Source: Clostridia bacterium
Lineage (GTDB): Bacteria > Bacillota > Clostridia > Oscillospirales > JAAYXM01
Length of the DNA stretch: 43,012 nt
NCBI GenBank assembly: GCA_017559855.1
Contig: JAFYQP010000043.1
Location: 1-43,012, forward strand
Reading direction: 5' to 3'
Shown here in pieces: positions 4,812-12,110 of this stretch; the stretch's first letter is position 1, and every line of letters begins with the position of its first letter. Under the pieces are notes generated by a model. That model had not been told where the DNA came from. It ran no database searches and saw nothing but the letters and a program-made list of their open reading frames with translations. The translations under genes and the position numbers were made by a program.

Positions 4812-7253
4812 TTACCTGCCTTCAGTAAATGCCTTAATATTGGAAAGGTTAGGAATCTTCTCAAAATTATCACCGGAGATTCTGACAAGTGTGGGTGCTT
4901 GAAGAACGCCATACTGCTTTGCAAGTTCGGGCTCCTGCTCTGCGAAAATCTTGGTGAACTTAATTCCTGCTTTTTCAAGGAAATGTCCTGCCATCTTACA
5001 GTTCGGGCAGGTTTCGGTAGCGAAGAGAATGATTTCCTCTGCCGCATCTTCCCAGTTCGGGCAGGTTTCGGTAGCGAAGAGAATGATTTCCTCTGCCGCA
5101 TCTTCCGTTGCAATACCGGTTACCACATCATTTGCCTCAACCTTAGCGGAAGCACCTTCCCAACCCTTCTGACCGAATTTCTCCGGGTTATATACCTTTC
5201 TTTCACGGTATTCCTGGCTCTTACCGTCGTTCCAATTCTTAACCGGACGGTAGTAACCGGTAATACGGCTATATACCTCACAAACCTCGCCACAGTCAGG
5301 ACAGGTATGAACTTCACCTGCAAGATAACCATGGTTCTTACATACGGAATATGTGGGAGACAAGGTGTAGTACGGGAGTTTGTAGTTATGTGCGATAGTG
5401 CGGATAAGGTTAGCAGCAGCCTTCCAATCCGGCAGTTTCTCACCTAAGAATGCGTGGAATACGGTACCGGAAGTGTAAAGTGTCTGGAGATCGTCCTGAA
5501 CGTCAAGTGCTGCAAAAATATCGTCGGTATAGCCAACCGGTAAGTGGGATGAGTTGGTGTAGTAGGGGGTATCACCCATTGTCTTATCGGTAGCGGTAAC
5601 GATATCCGGATAACGCTGAACATCATGCTTTGCAAGACGGAAACTTGTGGACTCTGCCGGAGTTGCCTCAAGGTTGTAGAGGTCGCCGTACTTCTCCTGA
5701 TAGTCGGAGAGACGCTCTCTCATATGGTTGAGGACATCCTTTGCAAATTCCTGAGTTTCCTTATGTGTAAGGTCCATCTTAAGCCACTTTGCATTTAAGC
5801 CAACCTCGTTCATACCAACAAGACCGATGGTAGAGAAGTGGTTTGCAAAGGTGCCGAGATATCTCTTGGTGTAGGGGTAGAGACCTTCGTCAAGTAACTT
5901 TGTGATAATGTCACGCTTAATCTTAAGAGATCTTGCGGAGATATCCATTAAGCGGTCAAGTCTCTTGTAGAAATCTTCTTCATTCTCTGCAAGAAAAGCA
6001 ATACGGGGTAAGTTAATGGTAACAACACCAACAGAACCTGTGCTCTCACCGCTTCCGAAGAAACCGCCGGATTTCTTGCGGAGTTCACGGAGATCAAGAC
6101 GGAGACGGCAGCACATACTTCTTACGTCGCTGGGCTCCATATCGCTATTGATATAGTTGGAGAAGTAAGGAGTGCCGTATTTGGAGGTCATCTCAAAGAG
6201 AAGTTTGTTATTCTCGGTCTCGGACCAGTCAAAATCTGATGTGATGGAGTATGTGGGAATGGGATATTGGAAACCACGACCGTTAGCGTCACCCTCGATC
6301 ATAATCTCAATAAACGCCTTGTTGATCATGTCCATCTCACGTTTACAGTCTTTATACTTAAAGTCCATTTCACGGCCGCCAACGATTGCGTTGAGTTCTG
6401 CAAGGTCATTGGGCACTACCCAGTCAAGGGTAATGTTGCTAAAGGGTGCCTGAGTACCCCAACGAGACGGGGTGTTAACGCCGTATACAAAGGACTCAAT
6501 ACACTTCTTAACCTGATCATAGTCAAGGTTATCTGCCTTTACAAACGGAGCAAGATATGTATCAAAAGAGGAGAATGCCTGAGCACCTGCCCATTCATTC
6601 TGCATAATACCTAAGAAGTTAACCATCTGGTTACAGAGGGTTGCAAGGTGCTTTGCAGGTGCGGAAGTAATCTTACCTGTAACGCCGCCGAGACCTTCTT
6701 TAATTAACTGCTTTAAGGACCAACCTGCACAGTAGCCTGTAAGCATTGAAAGGTCGTGGATATGAATGTCAGCATTCTTGTGTGCACTTGCAATTTCGTC
6801 GTCATAAATCTCAGACAACCAATAATTTGCGGTAATTGCACCGGAGTTGCTTAAAATAAGACCGCCGACGGAATATGTAACGGTGGAATTTTCCTTAACA
6901 CGCCAGTCGGTAACCTTAACGTAACTGTCAACGATGTCCTTGTAGTCAAGCACGGTGGACTTCATCTCACGGATTTTCGCTCTCTGACGGCGGTATAAGA
7001 TGTATGCCTTTGCAACATCTGCATAACCTGCCTTTACAAGAACAGACTCAACACTGTCCTGAATGTCCTCAACCGAGATGTGGTGATTCTTAATCTTCGG
7101 CTCAAACTCCGCGGTTACTTTAAGTGCAAGGAAATCGATAATATTATTGTTATAATCTTTTTCCTGTGCGTCAAATGCCATGCTGATCGCTTCGGCAATC
7201 TTGGAAATATCAAAGTCAACAATCTTACCGTCTCTCTTAAGTACGTTATACAT
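4812..7253 (-). CDS. nrdD: anaerobic (class III) ribonucleoside-triphosphate reductase with C-terminal fused redoxin domain
   Basis: NrdD reduces NTPs to dNTPs with a glycyl radical. In order, the 813 residues show an ATP-cone (about 1-95); the catalytic barrel with GYCAGWSL (Cys175) and MCCRLRLDL (Cys381/382); a zinc site with Cys638, Cys651 and Cys654; and the glycyl-radical motif RITGYYRPV with Gly666. Ordinary NrdD ends near residue 695. Here a linker leads to a thioredoxin/glutaredoxin-like domain with CPNC (Cys749, Cys752) and a cis-proline motif QAPTL. Residues 718-734 are an 18-codon duplicate of the domain's start, with the second cysteine replaced by Trp (CPNW). The start has TAAGGAGG before it. 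The promoter carries an NrdR box, and trxB follows 4 bp downstream. Confidence 0.95.
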   Translation of the reverse strand: MYNVLKRDGKIVDFDISKIAEAISMAFDAQEKDYNNNIIDFLALKVTAEFEPKIKNHHISVEDIQDSVESVLVKAGYADVAKAYILYRRQRAKIREMKSTVLDYKDIVDSYVKVTDWRVKENSTVTYSVGGLILSNSGAITANYWLSEIYDDEIASAHKNADIHIHDLSMLTGYCAGWSLKQLIKEGLGGVTGKITSAPAKHLATLCNQMVNFLGIMQNEWAGAQAFSSFDTYLAPFVKADNLDYDQVKKCIESFVYGVNTPSRWGTQAPFSNITLDWVVPNDLAELNAIVGGREMDFKYKDCKREMDMINKAFIEIMIEGDANGRGFQYPIPTYSITSDFDWSETENNKLLFEMTSKYGTPYFSNYINSDMEPSDVRSMCCRLRLDLRELRKKSGGFFGSGESTGSVGVVTINLPRIAFLAENEEDFYKRLDRLMDISARSLKIKRDIITKLLDEGLYPYTKRYLGTFANHFSTIGLVGMNEVGLNAKWLKMDLTHKETQEFAKDVLNHMRERLSDYQEKYGDLYNLEATPAESTSFRLAKHDVQRYPDIVTATDKTMGDTPYYTNSSHLPVGYTDDIFAALDVQDDLQTLYTSGTVFHAFLGEKLPDWKAAANLIRTIAHNYKLPYYTLSPTYSVCKNHGYLAGEVHTCPDCGEVCEVYSRITGYYRPVKNWNDGKSQEYRERKVYNPEKFGQKGWEGASAKVEANDVVTGIATEDAAEEIILFATETCPNWEDAAEEIILFATETCPNCKMAGHFLEKAGIKFTKIFAEQEPELAKQYGVLQAPTLVRISGDNFEKIPNLSNIKAFTEGR
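4999..5106. repeat. perfect 54-bp tandem duplication inside nrdD
   Basis: 4999-5052 and 5053-5106 are identical by eye over 54 bp, and the similarity stops at both outer edges. It is in frame (18 codons). It duplicates the first beta strand and the CPN half of the redox motif of the fused redoxin domain. Confidence 0.95.
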
Positions 7254-7277
7254 AAATTTTCCTCCTTATATAGCAAT

Positions 7278-7311
7278 AGGTACAAGCCCCTGATTTGGTG
7301 GGCTTGTACCT
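7278..7311 (-). other. hairpin in the nrdD 5' leader
   Basis: AGGTACAAGCCC (7278-7289 on plus) pairs perfectly with GGGCTTGTACCT (7300-7311) around a 10-nt loop. It begins right after the -10 box, so it should form at the very 5' end of the nrdD mRNA. No T tract follows, so it is not a terminator. A stabilising or regulatory stem is plausible. Confidence 0.6.
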
Positions 7312-7340
7312 AATATAGCATATAGAATTGTGTTTGTCAA
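7312..7340 (-). promoter_or_regulatory. promoter of nrdD-trxB
   Basis: On minus, TTGACA (7340-7335) and TATATT (7317-7312) are separated by 17 bp. The spacer overlaps a degenerate second NrdR-like half site, ACACAATT (about 7333-7326). Confidence 0.85.
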
Positions 7341-7347
7341 CACCTAA

Positions 7348-7363
7348 ATACAATATATTGTGT
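7348..7363. promoter_or_regulatory. NrdR-box-like operator upstream of nrdD
   Basis: The 16-mer ATACAATATATTGTGT matches the known NrdR consensus acaCwAtATaTwGtgt (either orientation) at about 14 of 16 positions. It sits just upstream of the -35. A degenerate copy overlaps the promoter spacer 30 bp away, close to the usual tandem spacing. NrdR represses ribonucleotide reductase genes when dATP is abundant. The nrdR gene is not in this window. Confidence 0.75.
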
Positions 7364-7393
7364 ATTTTTTATTTTTCACATACCACATATCGG

Positions 7394-8083
7394 TTATAGT
7401 CCTCTAAGACTTGCGGTAGGAATATAGGGAGTAATCAGGCTTAAAAGTCCCTCCATTTCGGCTTTTTCGTAGGCATTAAAGCCATTTTCGATACAATCTC
7501 CCGAATCAATATAGCCTTGGAGGAAATATTTCGGAACGCCGCGAAGCCACTCACCTATTGCCACAATATCTTGTGCATTGTGCAATTCACGCACAACGGT
7601 TGTGCGGAATTCGAAATCCACGTTGCCCTTCTTTAAAAACTCAACACTCTCCAAAATCGGAGAAATATCAAAATCTTTTATACCTACGGTTTCACCGTAA
7701 CGTGCAGGTGAGTTTTTTATATCCATTGCCACGTAATCCAGCATACCGTCGTTTACCAAAGTTTTAAGCACGTTCGGGCGATAGCCGTTTGTGTCAAGTT
7801 TTACCTTATATCCTTTTTCACGGATTTTCCCGATAAATTCATATAAATCAGCCTGCAATGTAGGCTCACCGCCGGTAATACATACGCCCTGAAGAATGGA
7901 CGTTCTTTTATCAAGAAGGTCAAAAAACTCCTCCTCGGTAACGATTTCATCATCTATATGTGTAACAAGGGATGCATTGTGGCAGAATGGGCAGCGAAAA
8001 TTACACCCGCCGGTAAAAACCGTACACGCCATAATGCCCGGAAAGTCCAAAAGCGTTAATTTTTGAAGACCTTTTATAAGCAT
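7394..8083 (-). CDS. nrdG: anaerobic ribonucleotide reductase activating protein (radical SAM)
   Basis: The 229-residue enzyme uses a 4Fe-4S cluster and S-adenosylmethionine to install the glycyl radical on NrdD. The cluster motif CNFRCPFC (Cys27, Cys31, Cys34) follows KLTLLDFPG, a typical NrdG2-type N-terminus. CITGGEPTLQ is the SAM-contacting GGE motif. It is directly upstream of nrdD on the same strand but separated by 140 bp with a separate nrdD promoter. The RBS is AAGGAG, 8 nt before the ATG. A pyruvate-formate-lyase activase is an alternative by fold, but the partner gene next door supports NrdG. Confidence 0.93.
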   Translation of the reverse strand: MLIKGLQKLTLLDFPGIMACTVFTGGCNFRCPFCHNASLVTHIDDEIVTEEEFFDLLDKRTSILQGVCITGGEPTLQADLYEFIGKIREKGYKVKLDTNGYRPNVLKTLVNDGMLDYVAMDIKNSPARYGETVGIKDFDISPILESVEFLKKGNVDFEFRTTVVRELHNAQDIVAIGEWLRGVPKYFLQGYIDSGDCIENGFNAYEKAEMEGLLSLITPYIPTASLRGL

Positions 8084-8112
8084 GGTTTTCTCTCCTTATA
8101 AATTCTTCTTTC

Positions 8113-8141
8113 ATTATAACATAAAAAAGCGACCGTGTTAA
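8113..8141 (-). promoter_or_regulatory. promoter of nrdG, overlapping the gntP terminator
   Basis: On minus, TTAACA (8141-8136) and TATAAT (8118-8113) are separated by 17 bp. The -35 lies in and next to the loop of the upstream terminator hairpin. Confidence 0.65.
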
Positions 8142-8160
8142 CCACGACCGCAAATTTTTT
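8122..8160 (-). terminator. intrinsic terminator of gntP
   Basis: On minus, GCGGTCGTG pairs with CACGGTCGC (nine pairs including two G-U) and is followed by six T residues. It lies a few bases after the gntP stop. Confidence 0.8.
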
Positions 8161-8162
8161 AT

Positions 8163-9494
8163 TTAAATAAATAATCCCCATACAAGTGCAAGGATAAGTG
8201 ACACCACAACCGGAATGATACAGGATGTTACGCAGATGTCCATATATGACTCTTTGTGCTTACAATTCGACACCGCAAGGAGAGTAAGTACCGCTCCGTT
8301 ATGCGGGAGTGTGTCAAGACCGCCGGATGCAAGAGATGCGATACGGTGTAAATATTCGGGGTTTGCACCGGTTGCAAGATACTGCGGGCCGAGTGCCTCA
8401 AGTGCAATTGACATACCGCCGGACGCAGAGCCGGTAGCACCTGCAAGGACGTTAACTGCAACCGCCTCGGAGAAAAGGATTGAACCGGGCATATTGAGCA
8501 TTGCACCTTTAAGAAGTGCAAAACCGGGAACGATTTTTACAACCGAGCCAAAACCAACCGCACAAGCGGTGTTCATAATAGCAGTGAGTGAACCGTCCGC
8601 ACCTGCACTGATTGCAGGGAGAATAACCTTCATATTACGGATATTCATAAGGCAGGTAACAGCGATACCGCCAAGAAGTGCTACAACGATGGATTGATTT
8701 GCATTCCAATCGGCAATTCCTGCATTCTTTAAGATACCGGGGAGTACGTTCAGCATTAAAACAACCACAATAAGCGGGATAAGGCCGCAAAGCCAATGCC
8801 ACTTTGAGAGTTTTAAATCGCCCGTAAGATCCTTGTGCTTAGGATCCTCCTCGAAGTGAAGCCCTTTCTTGCGGGATGATCGGATACGCCAATCAAGATA
8901 AATATAGCCGGGAACCGCAATTAAAATCGCACCCACTATACCCATAACAGGAGCCGCCATAGCGGTTGTGCCGTAATATGTAGTAGGAATGATGTTTTGA
9001 ATTTGAGGAGTGCCCGGTATTGCGGTCATAGTGATACAGAACGCACCGAAGGCGATAGCACCGGGTAAAAGTGTTCGCGGCAAGTCTGCCTCACGGTAGA
9101 TCGCATAACCCATGGGGTAGATTACAAATACAACAACGAAGAGGGAAATTCCGCCGTAAGTCATAAGAAGACAAGGCAGAACAACTGCAAGAAGTGCAAA
9201 TTTCGGGCCGATTAGTGAAACGATTTTGTTTGCAAGGGATCTTGCAGAACCGGTCATATCCATAATCTTACCGTAAACCGCACCTAAGAAGAACGCCGGG
9301 AACCATTGCACAACATATCCCGCAACGCCCTCCATATAATTTCCCAGGTATGAGTCCAGCAAACTAAGTCCGCCGAATGCCGCAACAACCGCCGCACAGA
9401 CGGGGGCTACCCAAACGATCGAGTGACCTTTGTAGGCAAGGTATATAAGAAGTATCAAGCCGACAACAATGCCTATTAAAGAAATTGATGACAT
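8163..9494 (-). CDS. GntP-family permease (gluconate/organic acid:H+ symporter)
   Basis: The 443-residue protein has about 12 hydrophobic segments. Family-like stretches are PAFFLGAVYGKIMDMTGSA, LMTYGGISLFVVVFVIYPMG, GATGSASGGMSIALEALG and SGGLDTLPHNGAVLTLL, the last being typical of GntP-like permeases. Such proteins import gluconate, hydroxy acids or other small carboxylates with protons. The substrate cannot be inferred, as no catabolic gene is adjacent. The gene has its own promoter, a GGGGGAT RBS and its own terminator, so it is monocistronic between glnA and nrdG. Confidence 0.85.
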   Translation of the reverse strand: MSSISLIGIVVGLILLIYLAYKGHSIVWVAPVCAAVVAAFGGLSLLDSYLGNYMEGVAGYVVQWFPAFFLGAVYGKIMDMTGSARSLANKIVSLIGPKFALLAVVLPCLLMTYGGISLFVVVFVIYPMGYAIYREADLPRTLLPGAIAFGAFCITMTAIPGTPQIQNIIPTTYYGTTAMAAPVMGIVGAILIAVPGYIYLDWRIRSSRKKGLHFEEDPKHKDLTGDLKLSKWHWLCGLIPLIVVVLMLNVLPGILKNAGIADWNANQSIVVALLGGIAVTCLMNIRNMKVILPAISAGADGSLTAIMNTACAVGFGSVVKIVPGFALLKGAMLNMPGSILFSEAVAVNVLAGATGSASGGMSIALEALGPQYLATGANPEYLHRIASLASGGLDTLPHNGAVLTLLAVSNCKHKESYMDICVTSCIIPVVVSLILALVWGLFI

Positions 9495-9526
9495 ATTACT
9501 ATCCCCCTTTTATGTTTATAATCTAT

Positions 9527-9554
9527 ATTTTACCATATTGTCATAATTTGTCAA
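9527..9554 (-). promoter_or_regulatory. promoter of the GntP-family permease gene
   Basis: On minus, TTGACA (9554-9549) and TAAAAT (9532-9527) are separated by 16 bp, immediately after the glnA terminator. Confidence 0.8.
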
Positions 9555-9560
9555 TTTTAA

Positions 9561-9592
9561 AAACGCCCTGCACCGATTGGTGTAGGGCGTTT
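9561..9592 (-). terminator. intrinsic terminator of glnA
   Basis: A 14-bp stem (9561-9574 with 9579-9592, one G-U) lies a few bases after the glnA stop and ends in a T run on minus. Confidence 0.9.
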
Positions 9593-9598
9593 TTCTTA

Positions 9599-11029
9599 TT
9601 ATAAGTCGTAGTAACTTGCAAATTCTGCCGGATGGGGGATCTGGTTAATTTTCTTAGCCTCTGCACGCTTCTTCTCGATCCAGATTTTAATGAGTCTTTC
9701 GGGGAATACACCGCCTGCAGTGAGGTAGTCGTGGTCTGCCTCAAGTGCATCAAGTGCCTCGTCGAGACTCTTGGGGAGAGAGTCGATTTTTGCCTTCTCC
9801 TCATCGGATAAGTTGTAGAGATTAAAGTCGAAGGGGCCCCAACCGCATTTTGACGGGTCGATCTTCTTCTGAATACCGTCGATACCTGCCATAAGAATTG
9901 CCGCATAAGCGTAGTAGGGATTGCAGGTAGCATCGGGAGAGCGAAGTTCAAAACGGCGTTTGTCCGGAGTCTTTGCATAGTCCGGGATACGGATAACCGC
10001 ACTTCTGTTAGATGTTGCGTAACCGATGGTAACCGGTGCTTCAAAACCGGGAACAAGACGTTTGAAAGAGTTTGTGGACGGATTGGTAATAGCACAAAGG
10101 GATTTTGCGTGAGTAAGGAGACCGCCGATAAAGTTAAGTGCGGTTTCGGAAAGTTGTGAGTAACCTGCGGGATCGTGGAAGAGCGGCTTTCCGTCCTTAA
10201 AGAGCATCATATGAACATGCATACCGTTACCTGCCTCACCGTAAATGGGTTTAGGCATAAAGGTTGCGGTGCGACCGTCCTGAAGTGCTGCATTCTTTAC
10301 AATATACTTGATTGTCATTGTGTTATCCGCCATTACGGTCATCTCGCCAAGTTCAACCTCAATTTCAACCTGACCGCTACCGCCTACCTCGTGATGATGG
10401 TATTTAACCTTAATACCGCGGTCTTCAAGCATAAGGCACATACGGCTTCGAAGATCATAGGTAATGTCGTTGGGAAGGTCCGCGTGGTAGCCACGATGGC
10501 CCGGAGTTGTGTAACCCTTGTTGTTCTTTTCGGGATTATCTGCGGTCCATACTGCCTGACGTGTATTCATTTTAAATGCAATATTATCGGGATTGGTACC
10601 GTATGCAACGTCGTCGAAAATGTGGAACTCAAACTCCGGTCCGATAATCATTTCATCGGCAATACCGGTTTCCTTAAGATATTTCGCCGCATTTTTTGCA
10701 ACGTTTCTCGGATCCTGGTCAAAAGGATAGTTAGGTGATGCGATAACGTAAACGTCACCTATCATTGAAAGAGTCGTTACCTCCGCAAAGGGATCAAGGG
10801 CAGCAGAGGATAAGTCGGGAATGAATACCATATCGCTCTTCTCAACCGGTGCAAAACCGTAGTTGGAGCCATCGAAACCGATACCGGATTCCATAAGTTC
10901 CTCGGTAAAGCGGGTTTCGGGAATTGCAATATGACGCCATCTACCGTCAAGGTCAACCATCTTAAAGTCAAGCATTTTGACTTCTTTTTCTTTACAGAAG
11001 GCTTTTGCCTCTTTAAATGTTTTAAACAT
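9599..11029 (-). CDS. glnA: glutamine synthetase, type I
   Basis: GlnA makes glutamine from glutamate, ammonia and ATP. The 476-residue sequence shows the family motifs in order: VKMLDFKMVDLDGRWRH, GFDGSNYGF, EFEFHIFDD, the H-G-Y-H substrate region, HHHEVGGSGQ, PIYGEAGNGMHVH, NPSTNSFKRLVPGFEAP, and RFELRSPDATCNPYYA. The ORF extends eight codons further, but family N-termini begin near MFKTFKEA. The start at 11029 lies 11 nt from AAAGGAG; the longer start at 11053 is the alternative. The gene is monocistronic with its own terminator. No glnR or GlnR/TnrA operator is recognised. Confidence 0.95.
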   Translation of the reverse strand: MFKTFKEAKAFCKEKEVKMLDFKMVDLDGRWRHIAIPETRFTEELMESGIGFDGSNYGFAPVEKSDMVFIPDLSSAALDPFAEVTTLSMIGDVYVIASPNYPFDQDPRNVAKNAAKYLKETGIADEMIIGPEFEFHIFDDVAYGTNPDNIAFKMNTRQAVWTADNPEKNNKGYTTPGHRGYHADLPNDITYDLRSRMCLMLEDRGIKVKYHHHEVGGSGQVEIEVELGEMTVMADNTMTIKYIVKNAALQDGRTATFMPKPIYGEAGNGMHVHMMLFKDGKPLFHDPAGYSQLSETALNFIGGLLTHAKSLCAITNPSTNSFKRLVPGFEAPVTIGYATSNRSAVIRIPDYAKTPDKRRFELRSPDATCNPYYAYAAILMAGIDGIQKKIDPSKCGWGPFDFNLYNLSDEEKAKIDSLPKSLDEALDALEADHDYLTAGGVFPERLIKIWIEKKRAEAKKINQIPHPAEFASYYDL

Positions 11030-11061
11030 AGCAAATATCGCTCCTTTTGTCATTTTTCTTA

Positions 11062-11090
11062 ATTATACAACATAGTTTTTCAAAAATAAA
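11062..11090 (-). promoter_or_regulatory. probable glnA promoter
   Basis: A perfect TATAAT on minus (11067-11062) lies 17 bp from a weak -35, TTTATT (11090-11085). Confidence 0.5.
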
Positions 11091-11106
11091 GACTTTTTTC
11101 TATCAC

Positions 11107-11135
11107 TTGCAAATTTATGTCGATTATACTATTAT
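11107..11135 (+). promoter_or_regulatory. promoter of the DUF4430/ECF gene pair
   Basis: TTGCAA (11107-11112) and TATTAT (11130-11135) are separated by 17 bp and precede the AAAGGA RBS. Confidence 0.6.
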
Positions 11136-11159
11136 ATTAGGAAGAAAGGAATGGTACAT

Positions 11160-11561
11160 ATGAAAAGAACAGGCGTTTTATCTCTATTTCTCGCCCTGCT
11201 CCTCCTTTGCTCCTGCAGTGGAACTTTTGAAACCGCGGTATATAATGAAGACGCAACACTCGGCACAGGTCTTAAAACCCTTACCGTCCTTATAACCGAT
11301 GCTGAGAAAACAATTACCTTTACTATAAAGACAGACGCCGAAACCGTTGGCGAGGCACTAACCGAGCACAATCTTATTGCCGGTGAAAAGGGACAGTTCG
11401 GCCTTTATATAAAAATGGCAAACGGTGTTCGAGCAGACTTTGAAAAAGACGGTGCATATTGGGGCTTTTACGGCAAAAACGGCGAATATATGAATTCAGG
11501 TGCTGATACCACCGAATTTGCAGATGGAGATACATATGAACTCAAATACACGAAGGGATAA
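11160..11561 (+). CDS. DUF4430-domain lipoprotein
   Basis: The 133-residue product begins with a type II signal peptide. MKRTG is followed by a leucine-rich core and LCSC, which fits a lipobox with the modified cysteine at 19 (Cys17 is an alternative). The remainder matches the DUF4430 pattern seen in bacterial relatives of the C-terminal domain of transcobalamin: ETVGEALTEHNLI, then DGAYWGFYGKNGEYMNSGAD, then the FADGDTYELKYT end. The start at 11160 is chosen because AAAGGA is 9 nt upstream; the in-frame ATG at 11151 abuts it. Its last 26 bp overlap the ECF S-component gene. It is probably a membrane-anchored ligand-capture protein for that transporter. Confidence 0.85.
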   Translation: MKRTGVLSLFLALLLLCSCSGTFETAVYNEDATLGTGLKTLTVLITDAEKTITFTIKTDAETVGEALTEHNLIAGEKGQFGLYIKMANGVRADFEKDGAYWGFYGKNGEYMNSGADTTEFADGDTYELKYTKG

Positions 11562-12075
11562 AAGGTCCTTAACCACAAAGGAGATTTGCATCTTTGCTCT
11601 ACTCGGTGCAATCATGTACTGCTCCAAGGCTATTATGGAATTTTTGCCTAACATCCATATTGTAGGCGTACTTATTATGGCATACACTCTTGTATATCGT
11701 ACAAAGGCACTTGTCCCGCTTTACGTTTTTGTTTTCCTCTGCGGCATTTTTGGCGGTTTTTCCGCTTGGTGGGTTCCTTATTTATACGTTTGGTTGCCGC
11801 TTTGGGGTGTCACCATGTTGCTTCCGAAAAGCATGGGAAAGGCTGGTATCTTTGTATATTCTTTAATCTGTTCACTTCACGGCATTGTATTCGGCACACT
11901 TTTTGCCCCCGTTCATGCACTTCTTTTCGGCCTTGATTTTAATGGTATGATTGCCTGGATTATCGCGGGACTCCCCTGGGATTTAACCCACGCAATCGGA
12001 AACTTTGTTGCCGGGTTTCTCATTATGCCCATAAGCACACTTCTTGGGAAAATAAAAAACTTGTCTTTTCGCTAA
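11536..12075 (+). CDS. ECF-transporter substrate-binding (S) component
   Basis: The 179-residue protein has about six transmembrane helices after a short basic N-terminus. The first helix follows LTTKEICIFALLGAIMY, the alanine-rich S-component pattern that docks on EcfT. Later segments include GGFSAWWVPYLYVWLPLWG and GLPWDLTHAIGNFVAGFL, typical of S units. Energy would come from a shared EcfA-EcfA'-EcfT module encoded elsewhere. The ATG at 11536 is preceded by GGAGATACAT. The substrate is unknown; the upstream overlapping DUF4430 lipoprotein suggests a corrinoid or another vitamin. No riboswitch is visible in the short leader. Confidence 0.8.
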   Translation: MNSNTRRDKRSLTTKEICIFALLGAIMYCSKAIMEFLPNIHIVGVLIMAYTLVYRTKALVPLYVFVFLCGIFGGFSAWWVPYLYVWLPLWGVTMLLPKSMGKAGIFVYSLICSLHGIVFGTLFAPVHALLFGLDFNGMIAWIIAGLPWDLTHAIGNFVAGFLIMPISTLLGKIKNLSFR

Positions 12076-12088
12076 ATTTTGATATAAT
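12061..12088 (+). promoter_or_regulatory. promoter of mscL
   Basis: TTGTCT (12061-12066) and a perfect TATAAT (12083-12088) are separated by 16 bp. The -35 overlaps the end of the S-component gene. Confidence 0.75.
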
Positions 12089-12110
12089 CATACATAGGAG
12101 GTACTGTATT

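Noticed and set aside
4999-5106. Frameshift or pseudogene in nrdD
   Set aside because: The duplication is exactly 18 codons and frame is kept through to the stop; all catalytic motifs are present.
4812-5113. An N-terminal extension of about 100 residues for trxB, containing its own internal repeat
   Set aside because: This is nrdD read in another frame; its repeat is the shadow of the 54-bp duplication. TrxB homologues start at MYDIVIVGAG, and the ATG at 4807 fits.
4764-5447. A 227-codon plus-strand ORF
   Set aside because: It lies opposite trxB and nrdD, which are unmistakable on minus, and its translation has no family features or RBS context.
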